DNA of 64,000 nucleotides from Herbaspirillum rhizosphaerae (GCF_001189965.1 NZ_LFLU01000017.1:58020-122019); one strand, 5' to 3'; counted from the stretch's first letter, positions 10,082-21,290 are shown. The notes: generated from the letters alone by a model not told the origin. Numbers and translations: made by a program.

Positions 10082-10552
10082 TTACTTGTTACCGACGGCA
10101 GCGGCGCCGGCTTCTTTGTCGCGTGCCTGCAGCGTCATCACTTCGCCGTCGACCGCAAACAATTGCAGCGTCTTGCCGTCGATCTTGTAGCGATCCAGCG
10201 CTTGCAGCTTGTCGAGGAAGGCCGATTCAAACTCCATCGCCTTGCCCATGCAGGCCATGCGCGTCGCCGCAGCGTGGCCGATGGTCAGGCGGCTGCCTTC
10301 GCGCAGCACATAGGGCGCGTTGAACCGGTTGCACCAGGCGCGGCCGCTGACACTGGCTTCCTTGCCGTTGTCCTGGAAGCTGAGGATCACCGGCTCGCCG
10401 TTGTCGCCATGCGGGATCTCGTGACCGGGCCAGCTGGTCAGTTCCCATTGCGAGGCGGTCAGGCCGGCGCCCGTCGTCGCCGACGATGTTGCACATGCCG
10501 CCAACGTCAATGAAGCCAGCGTTACCGCGATGATTGCCAGAGATCGTTTCAT
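10082..10552 (-). CDS. META-domain (HslJ-like) lipoprotein
   Basis: A 156-residue outer-envelope lipoprotein. The signal peptide ends in the lipobox LTLAAC, with the lipidated cysteine at residue 20. The rest matches the META/HslJ fold: an early W-x-L strand (SQWELTSW), a conserved cysteine segment (GRAWCNRFNAPY), then TRMACMGKAMEFESAFL. Members are linked to heat resistance, novobiocin resistance or motility, but a biochemical role is not settled. It sits 19 bases after an MFS carrier gene and 30 before the hydrolase, so the three probably share a transcript. Confidence 0.82.
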   Translation of the reverse strand: MKRSLAIIAVTLASLTLAACATSSATTGAGLTASQWELTSWPGHEIPHGDNGEPVILSFQDNGKEASVSGRAWCNRFNAPYVLREGSRLTIGHAAATRMACMGKAMEFESAFLDKLQALDRYKIDGKTLQLFAVDGEVMTLQARDKEAGAAAVGNK

Positions 10553-10571
10553 GCCTGCACTCCTTTAAAAT

Positions 10572-11732
10572 TCATTCCAACCATTTTGCACGGCTGGCAG
10601 CCAGCGCCACGGCAAGACACAACACGCCGATAAACGCCAGGCCTGCCTGCAAGCCGAAGCCATGCGCCAGAAAACCCACCACCGGCGGGCCGATCAGACT
10701 GCCGCTGTAGCCCAGCGTCGCCACACCCGCCAAGGCAATCGCGCCATGCCTGCCGGCCGCGCTGAACACGAACGGAAACACCATCGCCACGCCGGTGCCG
10801 GCAATCGCAAAACCGAAAATCGCCAGCGGGATGGCCGGCGCCGCCACTGCAACAAACACGCCGACGCTGGCCAGCAGCGAACCGAAGCCGACCACCTTGC
10901 GCGCGCCCCAACGTTCCTTGAGGCGATCGCCGACCAGCCGCGCCAGCAGCATCATGCCGGCGAAAGCCGCATACGCCAGCGGTGCGCCGCCGTCGCCCGC
11001 GCCCATATGATCCTTCATGTACAGACCGCTCCAGTCGGCAATCGATCCCTCGACAATGGCGCCGCAAAAACCGATCAGGCCCAGCGCCACCAGATGGCCG
11101 TGCGGTATGGCGAAAATCTTGCGATCGGCACTCGGCTCCGGCCGGTCATTGGGCAAGGACTTGTAGCCCCAGCGCAGCGGCAAGAGGAAGGCCAGGCTCA
11201 GCGCCAGGAAATGCCATATCGGCGCGATCTCGAACGATGCCACCGCGCTGCCCAGCAAGGCGCCGCTGAAGGTGCCGACGCAAAACCATGCATGCAGCAA
11301 AGACATGATGGAGCGTCCGGCCTTTTTCTCGGCCACGGCGCCCAGCGCATTGATGGCGACGTCGAAGCAGCTGGACGCCGCGCCGTACACCATGCTGAAC
11401 AGCATCAGCACCGGCAGGCCCGGCGCGCAGCCGATGGCCGGCAGCGACAGCAACAGCATCAGTCCCGCGTACCATGCCGTGCGGCGCGCACCGTAGTGCG
11501 CATTGAGCCACGCCGCCAGCGGAAACGAACCGACCGCGCCGATGCCGCCGCACAGCAACACCAGACTCAAGGTCGCGGCATCCAGCTGCAGGTTGTCGCG
11601 AATCGATGGAATACGCGCGGCCCAACTGGCGTACAGCAAGCCCAGCAGGAAAAAGAGAAATGGAATGGCGATCTGCCGCCATCGCACGCGCAACGCCGAA
11701 GCGCCGAGACTTTCAGTCAGGTCGGTTGTCAT
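10572..11732 (-). CDS. MFS transporter, YbjJ-like
   Basis: A 386-residue major facilitator carrier with about 12 hydrophobic segments. The N-terminus (FFLLGLLYASWAARIPSI) and the loop after helix 2 (LNAHYGARRTAWYAG, the DRxGRR-type motif in degenerate form) resemble the E. coli YbjJ branch of sugar-porter-like MFS proteins of unknown substrate. It begins a three-gene operon with a META lipoprotein and a hydrolase, and is divergent from the HD-GYP gene across a 196-base spacer. The substrate is unknown. Confidence 0.83.
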   Translation of the reverse strand: MTTDLTESLGASALRVRWRQIAIPFLFFLLGLLYASWAARIPSIRDNLQLDAATLSLVLLCGGIGAVGSFPLAAWLNAHYGARRTAWYAGLMLLLSLPAIGCAPGLPVLMLFSMVYGAASSCFDVAINALGAVAEKKAGRSIMSLLHAWFCVGTFSGALLGSAVASFEIAPIWHFLALSLAFLLPLRWGYKSLPNDRPEPSADRKIFAIPHGHLVALGLIGFCGAIVEGSIADWSGLYMKDHMGAGDGGAPLAYAAFAGMMLLARLVGDRLKERWGARKVVGFGSLLASVGVFVAVAAPAIPLAIFGFAIAGTGVAMVFPFVFSAAGRHGAIALAGVATLGYSGSLIGPPVVGFLAHGFGLQAGLAFIGVLCLAVALAASRAKWLE

Positions 11733-11928
11733 GCAATCAAGAGAGGAATAAACTTCGGTCAGCCGCCATTATCTCGCATCCGCCGATATCGCTTTTGCAT
11801 TCTGTGCATTCCCTGCGATTTCATACGATTCCGATGATGTTTTTTCATCGCGCCCGCTCTGCCTGTTCTGCCCGCCTGTTTTTTCGCCCGCTGTTACTTG
11901 CTGCTCCCGGTGCTGTTCCGTTTCTTGC

Positions 11929-12579
11929 ATGACTGACCTGACCGCCCCTACCGAACCGCCCTCTCTCTCCACGCTGACGCTTGAACGACAAGCCATCGAT
12001 GCGCTGCTCGCACTGCAACACCTGATCGACGATTACACGCCGGAACACGAAAGCCGTGTCGCCAACCTGGCGCTGCGCATCGGCCGGCAACTGCGGCTGA
12101 ACGACACGCAACTGGAAACGCTCTACCTGGCCGCACGCGTGCACGACATCGGCAAGGTCAACATTCCGCTGGAGATCCTCAACAAACCCGGCAAGCTCAG
12201 CGATGCAGAATTCGCCCTGATCAAGACCCATGCGCAGGCCAGTTACGACGTATTGAACCGCATCGCCTTCACGCTGCCGGTGGCGGAAATCGTCTACACC
12301 CATCACGAATACCTCGACGGTTCCGGTTATCCGCGCGGCTTGCGCGGCGAGCAGATCCGGCTGGAGTCGCGCATCCTGACCGTGGCGGACATCGTCGAAT
12401 CGATGTCGGAAGACCGGCCCTATCGCAAGAGTCTCGGCCTGGAAGCGGCATTGACGGAAATCCGCCGCCTGCGCGGCACGCGCCTCGACCCGCTCGCGGT
12501 CGACGCCTGCCTGCAATTGAGCGGCGACGACGGCGCGACGGCCTGGCAACAAGAATCTGTGCAATCCGCTACACTCTGA
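11929..12579 (+). CDS. stand-alone HD-GYP domain protein (candidate c-di-GMP phosphodiesterase)
   Basis: A 216-residue protein consisting almost only of an HD-GYP domain, the metal-dependent fold that hydrolyses cyclic di-GMP to GMP. The HD core HDIGKVNIPLEILNKPG and the GYP motif HHEYLDGSGYPRGL are both intact, as is the downstream DIVESMSEDRPYR segment (usual form D-x-x-A/E-x-x-S-x-R-x-Y). There is no receiver, PAS or membrane domain, only about 25 residues before the fold, so control must come from expression or a partner. It is transcribed away from the MFS operon. Activity on c-di-GMP is inferred from motif conservation. Confidence 0.88.
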   Translation: MTDLTAPTEPPSLSTLTLERQAIDALLALQHLIDDYTPEHESRVANLALRIGRQLRLNDTQLETLYLAARVHDIGKVNIPLEILNKPGKLSDAEFALIKTHAQASYDVLNRIAFTLPVAEIVYTHHEYLDGSGYPRGLRGEQIRLESRILTVADIVESMSEDRPYRKSLGLEAALTEIRRLRGTRLDPLAVDACLQLSGDDGATAWQQESVQSATL

Positions 12580-12662
12580 GCAGCGCGGCGGTCAGCAGCA
12601 ACTGCCCCGGCGCATCATAAAAACCAGACGGCAAGCAGCCGTCGACGCTCAAGAGACAAGCC

Positions 12663-13901
12663 ATGCACGATCCGACTGCCGCCTCCGATCCGGCGCGCAC
12701 TTCCCCGACGCATCACGATTTCATCATGCGCCATCCGCTGCTGACCGCGCTGGCCTTGTCGCTGGGCACCGCCATCGCGCTCGGCGTGGCGCGTTTCTCT
12801 TACGCACTGCTGCTGTCGCCGATGCGTACCGATCTCGGCTGGCCCTACCTGATCGCCGGCGGCATGAACACCGGCAATGCGCTCGGCTACCTGCTCGGCG
12901 CGCTCGCCACGCCGGCGCTGGCGCGCCGCTTCGGCATGCACAAAATGCTGATCGGCGGCGCGCTGGCGACGGCGTTCTTCATCATCCTGTCGGGACTCTT
13001 CGTCGACACCGCAAGCCTGCTGTTGCTGCGCGTCGTGACCGGCGCGGTCAGCGCGTTTATCTTTATTGCCGGCGGCATCCTGGTGACCCGTCTGGCGGCG
13101 CTGCATCCACAACGCGCCGGATTTCTGCTGGGCGTGTTCTATGGCGGCAGCGGCATTGGCATTGTGATTTCGGCGTGGCTGGTGCCGCTGACGATCGCCG
13201 CCGCAAACGCTTATGGCGTGGCGCACAGCTGGCAATGGGCGTGGCTGGCGATGGGCATCCTGAGCCTGATCGCCACCGCCTTCATGGCGCCTCCGGCGCT
13301 GCGCATTCCCGACCTGCCGCAACAGGCGCGCGGTGCGGGACGCGTTCGCTATCGCAGCCTGGGTTTCGGCCTGAGCGGATATTTCATGTTCGGGCTTGGC
13401 TATATCGGCTACATGACCTTCGTCATCGCGCTGCTGAAAGAGCAAGGCATGTCGGCCACGATGATCACGCTGTTTTATACGCTGCTGGGTGTCGCGGTGG
13501 TGGCGTCGTCGCGGCTGTGGGCCGGCATGCTGGACAAGTTCAGGGGCGGCGAATCGCTGGCGATACTCAACACCCTGCTGAGTATCGCCACGCTGCTGCC
13601 GGCGGTGACCGCCCAGCCGGTGGCGGTGTTCATCTCGGGATTGATGTTCGGCGGCGTGTTTCTCTCCGCAGTCGCATCGACCACGGCGCTGGTCCGGCAC
13701 AACCTGCCGCCGGCCAGCTGGTCGGTCGGCATCAGCGCCTTCACGATCGTGTTTGCGGCCGGGCAGATCGTCGGGCCGAGCATCGTCGGCTGGATCGCCG
13801 ACCGCAGCGGCGGCTTGCAGCAAGGCCTGATGTTCTCTGCCGCGGCCTTGCTGATCGGGGCGCTGCTGGCATGGCGCCAGCGTCCCCTGTCGTCGAACTA
13901 A
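12663..13901 (+). CDS. MFS transporter, YbfB/YjiJ family
   Basis: A 412-residue carrier with twelve predicted membrane segments. The first helix (LGTAIALGVARFSYALLLSPM) is the hallmark of the YbfB/YjiJ family, and the middle (GLSGYFMFGLGYIGYMTF) agrees. About 20 polar residues precede helix 1; an internal ATG at 12726 is a possible later start. Substrate unknown. It converges on hisC with a gap of only six bases. Confidence 0.85.
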   Translation: MHDPTAASDPARTSPTHHDFIMRHPLLTALALSLGTAIALGVARFSYALLLSPMRTDLGWPYLIAGGMNTGNALGYLLGALATPALARRFGMHKMLIGGALATAFFIILSGLFVDTASLLLLRVVTGAVSAFIFIAGGILVTRLAALHPQRAGFLLGVFYGGSGIGIVISAWLVPLTIAAANAYGVAHSWQWAWLAMGILSLIATAFMAPPALRIPDLPQQARGAGRVRYRSLGFGLSGYFMFGLGYIGYMTFVIALLKEQGMSATMITLFYTLLGVAVVASSRLWAGMLDKFRGGESLAILNTLLSIATLLPAVTAQPVAVFISGLMFGGVFLSAVASTTALVRHNLPPASWSVGISAFTIVFAAGQIVGPSIVGWIADRSGGLQQGLMFSAAALLIGALLAWRQRPLSSN

Positions 13902-13907
13902 GGAAAA

Positions 13908-14975
13908 TTAAGCCAGATGCTTGCGCAATGACGTGATCAGCGTCCGGCATGCCTCGTCGGTGCCGACGGTAATGCGCAGAAACTGATTGATGCGCGCGCT
14001 GGTGAAATGGCGCACGATGATGCCGTCGCCGCGCAGCGATGCCGCCAGTCCTGCCGCGTCATGCTGCGGATGGCGCGCAAACACGAAGTTGGCCGCCGAC
14101 GGCAATACCTCGAAACCCAGCGCCGTCAGATCCGCCACCATCTTGCCGCGGCTGGCGATGACCGCCTTGCGGGTGGTGTCGAAATGCTCGTCGTCTTCGA
14201 TTGCCGCTGTCGCGCCGGCAATCGCGATGCGATCCAGCGGATAGGAATTGAAACTGTTCTTGACACGTTCCAGCGCGCTGATCAGATCGGCGTGACCGAC
14301 CGCAAAACCGACGCGCAAGCCGGCCAGCGAGCGCGACTTCGACAGCGTCTGCACCACCAGCAGGTTAGGATGGCGCGCCACCAGGCTGATGGCGCTGTCG
14401 CCGCCGAAATCGATATACGCCTCATCGACGATCACCACGCGGTCCGGATTGCCCGCCAGCATGCGCTCGATGGCATCCAGCGCGAGCAGGCAGCCGGTCG
14501 GCGCGTTCGGATTGGGGAAGATGATGCCGCCGATGGCGTCGCCGTGGCCGAGGTAGTCGTCGACGCGAATCGAGAAGTCGTCCGCCAGCGGCACCGCGCG
14601 ATAAGCCACTTCATACAGGCCGGCGTAGGTCGGGTAGAAACTGTAGGTGATGTCCGGGAACAGGATCGGCGCGCCGTGCTTGAGCAGGGCCTGGAAGGCA
14701 TGCGCCAGCACTTCGTCGGAACCGTTGCCGACGAACACTTGCGCCGGCGACAAGCCGTGGCGTTTGGCGATCGCCAGCTTCAGCGGCTCGGCGTCGGGAT
14801 TCGGGTACAGACGCAGGTTGTCGCCGACTTCCTGGGCCATCGCGGCAATCGCCTTGGGCGACGGGCCGTAGGGGTTTTCGTTGGTGTTGAGCTTGACCAG
14901 CTTGCTGATCTTGGGCTGTTCGCCGGGGGTATAAGGCGTCAGGCGGCTGACGATGGGGCTCCAGAATTTGCTCAT
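13908..14975 (-). CDS. hisC: histidinol-phosphate aminotransferase
   Basis: A 355-residue class II-type PLP aminotransferase of the HisC family, converting imidazole acetol phosphate to histidinol phosphate in histidine synthesis. The substrate-binding N-terminus [13 protein letters not shown], the PLP-stacking IVDEAYIDF and the Schiff-base lysine (about K213, in [15 protein letters not shown]) are present. It stands alone, away from other his genes, and may be a second copy (hisC2-like) that also acts on aromatic amino acids; this cannot be decided here. It is convergent with the MFS gene and divergent from the DUF4337 gene. Confidence 0.9.
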   Translation of the reverse strand: MSKFWSPIVSRLTPYTPGEQPKISKLVKLNTNENPYGPSPKAIAAMAQEVGDNLRLYPNPDAEPLKLAIAKRHGLSPAQVFVGNGSDEVLAHAFQALLKHGAPILFPDITYSFYPTYAGLYEVAYRAVPLADDFSIRVDDYLGHGDAIGGIIFPNPNAPTGCLLALDAIERMLAGNPDRVVIVDEAYIDFGGDSAISLVARHPNLLVVQTLSKSRSLAGLRVGFAVGHADLISALERVKNSFNSYPLDRIAIAGATAAIEDDEHFDTTRKAVIASRGKMVADLTALGFEVLPSAANFVFARHPQHDAAGLAASLRGDGIIVRHFTSARINQFLRITVGTDEACRTLITSLRKHLA

Positions 14976-15102
14976 GGGAATGGTTTTCGACGGATTTGGC
15001 GAGGTTTTACGGGAAAGCAGCTATGGTAACAAACCCCGGCTGCCTACGCGGTGCAGATAAATGCGAGCAATGAGCGAGCGCCACGTCAACTGAGGCCCTT
15101 GC

Positions 15103-15125
15103 TTGCGCATTAATGGCATGCGCAA
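15103..15125. repeat. inverted repeat in the hisC/DUF4337 spacer
   Basis: Perfect seven-base arms TTGCGCA and TGCGCAA are separated by nine bases in the divergent promoter region between hisC and the DUF4337 gene. It could be an operator; nothing else supports a role. Confidence 0.35.
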
Positions 15126-15196
15126 GGAGGGTTGCGCAGGTTCCCGGCGGCAACACCGGATAACTCCATCACGATAAATCTATAAAGAGCACTCGC

Positions 15197-15775
15197 ATGG
15201 CTGAAGAATTCGAAGTCCCAAGTCCGCACGAACATCATCTGGAACACGTTACTGAACACGCCCACGGCAGCGGCGACAACTTTGCCGGCAAGATCGCCGT
15301 CATGACCGCGATCATGGCGACCATCGGCGCGCTATTCAGCTACCAGGCCGGCTCCACCGAGAGCGCCGCCGCCATGAACAAGAACAACGCCGCCATCAAG
15401 AAGACCGAAGCGGCCAACCAGTGGAATTACTACCAGGCCAAATCCAGCCGCCAGAACCTGGCCGAACTGGCCGCGACCATTCCCGGCGTCGACGCGGCGA
15501 AATACACGGCTGCGGCGGAACGCTACAAGTCGGAAAAGGAAGACATCCGCAAGGCCGCCGAAAAGCTGGAAGAACAATCCAAGGAATGGGACGAGCTGTC
15601 CGAAGTCAAACTGCACCAGCACCACCGCTGGGCGCAGTCCATGACGGCGATCCAGATCGCCATCTCTCTGGCGGCCATCACGCTGCTCACCCGCAAGAAC
15701 TGGCTCAAGCGTATTTCCTACACCGCCGCGGGCGCCAGCGTGATCCTGGGCACGCTGGCGGCGATGCATATCTGA
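15197..15775 (+). CDS. DUF4337 family membrane protein
   Basis: A 192-residue protein matching DUF4337. It has a His-rich acidic N-terminus (EHHLEHVTEHAHGSGD), a first hydrophobic helix (about residues 35-53), a conserved central helix with WNYYQAKSSRQN, a long charged coiled-coil-like stretch, and two closely spaced C-terminal membrane helices. The function of the family is unknown. It is monocistronic, divergent from hisC and convergent with the molybdopterin-type gene. Confidence 0.82.
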   Translation: MAEEFEVPSPHEHHLEHVTEHAHGSGDNFAGKIAVMTAIMATIGALFSYQAGSTESAAAMNKNNAAIKKTEAANQWNYYQAKSSRQNLAELAATIPGVDAAKYTAAAERYKSEKEDIRKAAEKLEEQSKEWDELSEVKLHQHHRWAQSMTAIQIAISLAAITLLTRKNWLKRISYTAAGASVILGTLAAMHI

Positions 15776-15814
15776 GCCGGCATGATCCGCGCATGCCGCC
15801 CGGCGTGATCAGAT

Positions 15815-16408
15815 CTACACCTTCACTTCGATGTGATACATGCCCCACGGGCACAGCGCAAAACGTGCGCTGATCGGCTTCTCCATGATGTCCGGGAAAC
15901 TGTCGGCGTCGTATACCGCCCACAAGGGACCGAGCCCGCCCAGCGGAATCGGCTTGCCGTCGAGATGCGTGGCGACGATGAAGCGGTACTTGCGGATCTC
16001 GGCCAGCGCCACCTGCACGGCATAGCCGTCGACGGCGCGCAGCAGCACGTCGCTGCCCGCGCCGGCGCCGGCGGCATTGACGACGTCAGTCAGCAGAGGA
16101 CCGCTCAGCACGTGCTGCTTGCTGTCGTATTCCAGCGTGGGCTTGATGGTGGTTTGCGGCAAGGCGCTCAAGGATGCAAAGTCGAAAGTGTGGGCGCGGT
16201 TGAATTGCAGCTTCTGCTTGGCCATCATCTGATCCAGCGCCGGATCGAGCGCGCCGCGATTGCCTGCGCCGATGGCGCCGGTGACGGTCAGCAGCACCGG
16301 GCCGGACTCTTTGCCGCCGGCACAGGCGGCCTGCATCTTCTTGTTTGCCGCGACGGCGACGCCGCTCATGCCAAGCAGGCCGGCGGCGAGAAATTGTCGT
16401 TTCTTCAT
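15815..16408 (-). CDS. small molybdopterin-oxidoreductase-like periplasmic protein
   Basis: A 197-residue exported protein resembling the short Oxidored_molyb (sulfite-oxidase-fold) family: LLTVTGAIG, then DFASLSALPQ, LSGPLLTDVV, and a final strand LCPWGMYHIEVKV. The start is ATG 16408 because ggaaga precedes it and the following MKKRQFLAAGLLG looks like a signal peptide, possibly Tat type; the longer frame to 16447 adds unrelated residues. No cysteine stands at the usual molybdenum-ligand position that I can identify, so cofactor binding is doubtful. It lies downstream of panS behind a terminator. Confidence 0.7.
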   Translation of the reverse strand: MKKRQFLAAGLLGMSGVAVAANKKMQAACAGGKESGPVLLTVTGAIGAGNRGALDPALDQMMAKQKLQFNRAHTFDFASLSALPQTTIKPTLEYDSKQHVLSGPLLTDVVNAAGAGAGSDVLLRAVDGYAVQVALAEIRKYRFIVATHLDGKPIPLGGLGPLWAVYDADSFPDIMEKPISARFALCPWGMYHIEVKV

Positions 16409-16477
16409 GATCGATCTTCCTTTTTCTGCACAAACGATGCCTCGCATGATGCACGATAAATACCGGCGCCGGACATG

Positions 16478-16505
16478 AAAAAAGCGGCCCGGAGTCCGCT
16501 TTTTT
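16478..16505 (-). terminator. Rho-independent terminator after panS
   Basis: Arms AAAAAAGCGG and CCGCTTTTTT with an eight-base loop lie 20 bases past the stop of the minus-strand transporter, giving a U-tract in that direction (and in the other). Confidence 0.85.
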
Positions 16506-16525
16506 CATTCATGCCGAGAACCTGA

Positions 16526-17446
16526 TCAAGCCTGGTCTTTCGGCGGGCGACCGCGCCAGTAGCCGGCCAGCATCGAACCCGACAGATTGTGCCAGACCGA
16601 GAACAGCGCGCCCGGCAATGCCGCCAGCGGCGTGAAGTAGAGCTTGCCCAGCGCAGCGGCCAGGCCGGAGTTCTGCATGCCGACTTCGATCGCCAGCGTG
16701 CGGCAGATGGCTTCGTCGAACCCGAGCAGGCGACCGCCCCAGTAACCACCCAGCAAACCCAGGGCATTGTGCAGGATGACGCCGACCAGCACCACCAGCC
16801 CGACCGAAGCGATGCTGGCCTGGCTGCCGCCGACCACGGCGGCAATGATCAGCAGGATCGCAACCATCGACACCAGCGACAGGTAAGGCTCGATACGGCG
16901 GATCAGCTTCCCCGCGAACAGGTTCAGCACGACGCCGACGACGATAGGCACCACCACAATCTGCACGATGCTCATCAGCATCGCATGCGCGTCGAAGTGG
17001 ATCGAGGCATCGACATACAGCTCGGTCAGCAGCGGCGTGGCGAACACGCTCACCAGCGCCGACAGGGTCGAGATCGTCACCGACAGGGCGACGTCGCCGC
17101 GCGACAGGTAGATCATGACGTTGGACGCCGTGCCGCTGGCGACGCTGCCGACCAGCACCATGCCGGCAGTCAGGTCAGGCGGCATGCGCAGCAGCTTGGC
17201 AATAACCCAGGCAGCCAGCGGCATGACAAGGTAGTGCAGCACGATGCCGGCGGCAACCGGCGCCGGACGTTTGACGATGCGTTTGAAATCGTCCAGCGTC
17301 AGCGTGACGCCCATGGTCAGCATGATCAGCGTCAGCAGGCCGGTGACGTGCGGGCCGATCGGGGTGAAGGTGGATGGCGAGAAATAAGCGGCGGCGGACA
17401 GCAACAGCGCCCACAGCGGAAACAGGCGGGTAAGGCTAGCAAGCAT
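16526..17446 (-). CDS. panS: bile acid:sodium symporter family transporter, PanS-like
   Basis: A 306-residue BASS-fold carrier with about ten membrane segments. The sodium-site and core motifs [15 protein letters not shown] and [13 protein letters not shown] are intact. The C-terminal ending ([17 protein letters not shown]) and overall length match PanS, characterised in Salmonella as a ketopantoate/pantoate importer; related family members carry pyruvate or other 2-keto acids, so the substrate is tentative. It is a single-gene unit closed by its own terminator. Confidence 0.83.
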   Translation of the reverse strand: MLASLTRLFPLWALLLSAAAYFSPSTFTPIGPHVTGLLTLIMLTMGVTLTLDDFKRIVKRPAPVAAGIVLHYLVMPLAAWVIAKLLRMPPDLTAGMVLVGSVASGTASNVMIYLSRGDVALSVTISTLSALVSVFATPLLTELYVDASIHFDAHAMLMSIVQIVVVPIVVGVVLNLFAGKLIRRIEPYLSLVSMVAILLIIAAVVGGSQASIASVGLVVLVGVILHNALGLLGGYWGGRLLGFDEAICRTLAIEVGMQNSGLAAALGKLYFTPLAALPGALFSVWHNLSGSMLAGYWRGRPPKDQA

Positions 17447-17771
17447 GATAAGACAATCGTTGAGGCGCTCGGACAGAAGCGCGGAGTAAAAGAGAAAAAG
17501 AGAGAAATAGTGAGAGTATGTTTTTGTTTTTCGACATCTCCGCGGGTTGCGCGCAATGTGGAATTCGGTACGGGAATTCAGTCATCAGCAGATGAGCAGA
17601 CGAACACATGATCAGGAAAACAAACAGGATTCGGCGGCTGCAGCGGATAGGATGCGGTCATGCCGGTCCGGCGGTGCATCTTGTGGACGCATCGGGACCG
17701 CTATTTTAACCGCGCCCGGGAATCCTTGCCGGCAGGCGCTTTGCATGGATTGCGACGCGTCGGATGCAATC
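17447..17771. other. gene-free spacer between panS and the small lipoprotein gene
   Basis: This 325-base stretch holds the upstream region of the minus-strand panS gene. I see no supported coding frame, RNA gene or clear hairpin terminator in it. Confidence 0.5.
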
Positions 17772-18062
17772 TTATCCGCCTACGCACTTGAACATCACCA
17801 CGCTCCTGGACGGCCACACGCCGAAGACCCCATCCGACGTTTCGGCGCTGGTCAGTTGCATGCGCTTGCCGCGCTCCTTGCAATAGGCATCCGCTCTGAG
17901 CGCAGCACTGGCGGCGGCGCCGTCGTTGCCGTTCAGGCGCGACTGCCCGGTGACCATGTAGGTATCGCGGTCGAGCTGCTGAATGGCGCCGCCGGAAGCG
18001 CACGCCGACAGCAATAACAAAAGAGGGAGGGTGAATCCCCGCCCCAGGCGATGCAGCTTCAC
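17772..18062 (-). CDS. small lipoprotein of unknown function
   Basis: A 96-residue lipoprotein. A basic start, a run of leucines and the lipobox LLSAC (lipidated C21) form the signal peptide. The mature part contains two more cysteines (DAYCKERGKR and MFKCVGG) that could form a disulfide. It starts with GTG at 18062; the choice rests on the ribosome-binding stretch ggagga directly upstream. No family is recognised, though short lipoproteins of this plan are common in Burkholderiales. Confidence 0.72.
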   Translation of the reverse strand: MKLHRLGRGFTLPLLLLLSACASGGAIQQLDRDTYMVTGQSRLNGNDGAAASAALRADAYCKERGKRMQLTSAETSDGVFGVWPSRSVVMFKCVGG

Positions 18063-18181
18063 GTATCCTCCGGCAAGCAGTGCAATGAAAACGCAAGGCT
18101 AGCGCACAAATTGCCGCAGCGACCGAATGTAAAGAGCGCCGTTACATTGCCTTTACAAGCAGCCGCCATGCGACGGAAGCA

Positions 18182-19333
18182 TCAACGCAGCGTGTGGCTT
18201 TTCAGTGCCATCCATTTTTGATTCTGCGCTTCGTAGATCGTGAACGAGGGATGCTTCAGATTTCCCTTGGCATCGAATGAAATCAGGCCGGTCAGACCCC
18301 GGTGCCTGATCTGATGCAGGGTTTCCACGATTCTTCCGGTATTGAGCGAATTGGCCTGGCGCACCGCCGCAATCAGGACTTGAGTCGCATCATACGAAAA
18401 CGGCGTCAGCCCGTACATGTTGAGACCGAAGCGCTGCGTATAGTCAGCCTCAAATTTCTTCCAGCCCGGCATTTTTGAAAAAGGCAAACCGGGCTCCTGA
18501 GCAAACACGCCATTGCCGGCGGTGCCGGCAGAGACGAAGAAAGATTGGCCGACGATGCCCATCATGGACGTCACGAGTCTGGCCTTCACATCCAGACGCA
18601 ACATGCCTTGTGCGATGACGCTGGATTGCGCCGAATAGCCCGAGAAGAAAATGACGTCGATGTCCTGTTCCTTGATGCGCTTGAGCAAACTATCGAAATT
18701 GCCCTCCATCAGCGGGACGGTCTCATAGAAGACGATCGTGGCGCCATTGCTTTTGGCGACACTGGCAAATTGCGCAGCAATGCCGGCGCCGAATATTGAA
18801 CCATTGGTGATGACCGCGATGCGATTGGCGTGTAAATCATGGACAACGTAATCCGCCAGATAGGGCGCCGCTTCATCGTCGCCGCCCACGGTACGAAATG
18901 TCGAACGATATCCGAGCTCCGGATATTTTCGCGATGTTGCGGCAGGCGATATCTGGGCAATGCCGGCTGCCGCATACACTTTTGCCGCTGCAATGGTGGT
19001 GGTGCTGTTGGAACTGCCGATCACGCCAACCACTCCTGCTTGCACCAGGAGTTTGGCGACTTGCTGCGCGCGTTCCGGATCGCCGCGATCATCCATCCGC
19101 ACAAGCCGGAACACGACGCGTTTGCCGTCGATCTTGAATGCAGTGCGATTGGCTTCTTCAATGGCCAGTTCCGCACCGTTTGCCGTGCTTTTTCCATACA
19201 TTTCGGAGATGCCGCTGAGCGGTCCGGTGAACCCGATCAGCACCGTCTGAAAATCGCCTCCGCAGACACGCGTGGAGACGGAAAACAATACAACCAATAT
19301 CCCTGCCCTGTATAAGCGGCTCAAAAGGAGCAT
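18182..19333 (-). CDS. orphan branched-chain-amino-acid-type periplasmic binding protein
   Basis: A 383-residue type I periplasmic binding protein (Peripla_BP_6/LivJ group). The signal peptide is followed by VLIGFTGPLSGISEMYGKS, the ligand-loop VIGSSNSTTTIAAAKV and ISPAATS, all typical. The start is the ATG at 19333, preceded by ggaggtgag; the upstream in-frame extension lacks such a site. No permease or ATPase gene is adjacent, so it may share a distant Liv-type transporter or serve as a sensor component. Ligand unknown. Confidence 0.85.
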   Translation of the reverse strand: MLLLSRLYRAGILVVLFSVSTRVCGGDFQTVLIGFTGPLSGISEMYGKSTANGAELAIEEANRTAFKIDGKRVVFRLVRMDDRGDPERAQQVAKLLVQAGVVGVIGSSNSTTTIAAAKVYAAAGIAQISPAATSRKYPELGYRSTFRTVGGDDEAAPYLADYVVHDLHANRIAVITNGSIFGAGIAAQFASVAKSNGATIVFYETVPLMEGNFDSLLKRIKEQDIDVIFFSGYSAQSSVIAQGMLRLDVKARLVTSMMGIVGQSFFVSAGTAGNGVFAQEPGLPFSKMPGWKKFEADYTQRFGLNMYGLTPFSYDATQVLIAAVRQANSLNTGRIVETLHQIRHRGLTGLISFDAKGNLKHPSFTIYEAQNQKWMALKSHTLR

Positions 19334-19463
19334 CTCACCTCCGTATGTTTTTTTCGTAATCAAAATGACATCTCTTATACCTCACGAGACCTTCGATCAC
19401 GATCAAAAAAATACGAAATCCGGGCACCATTACAAACTGTCACAGGACCGATTCCTGAAAGCA

Positions 19464-19489
19464 ACAACGCCCCGAAATCGGGGCGTTGT
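19464..19489 (-). terminator. GC-rich hairpin downstream of ettA
   Basis: Arms CAACGCCCC and GGGGCGTTG flank a short A-rich loop between ettA and the binding-protein gene. The minus-strand flank is only modestly T-rich. Confidence 0.6.
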
Positions 19490-19521
19490 GAATAGCTTGT
19501 TGCAGCTTGCCTCAGCGTGCC

Positions 19522-19548
19522 GTTCGTCATGCCGCGCATGACGAACGC
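19522..19548 (-). terminator. perfect 11-bp-arm hairpin directly after ettA
   Basis: Arms CGTTCGTCATG and CATGACGAACG with a five-base loop lie five bases past the ettA stop. Together with the hairpin at 19464 it forms a tandem pair ending the ettA transcript. Confidence 0.6.
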
Positions 19549-19553
19549 AGCGA

Positions 19554-21221
<1,668 letters not shown>

Positions 21222-21290
21222 GTTTGGATGCCAGTAATGAGGGTAAGAGAATTGGGACGACTGGGCGGACGCTTGCCGGGCTAGCCTCAG

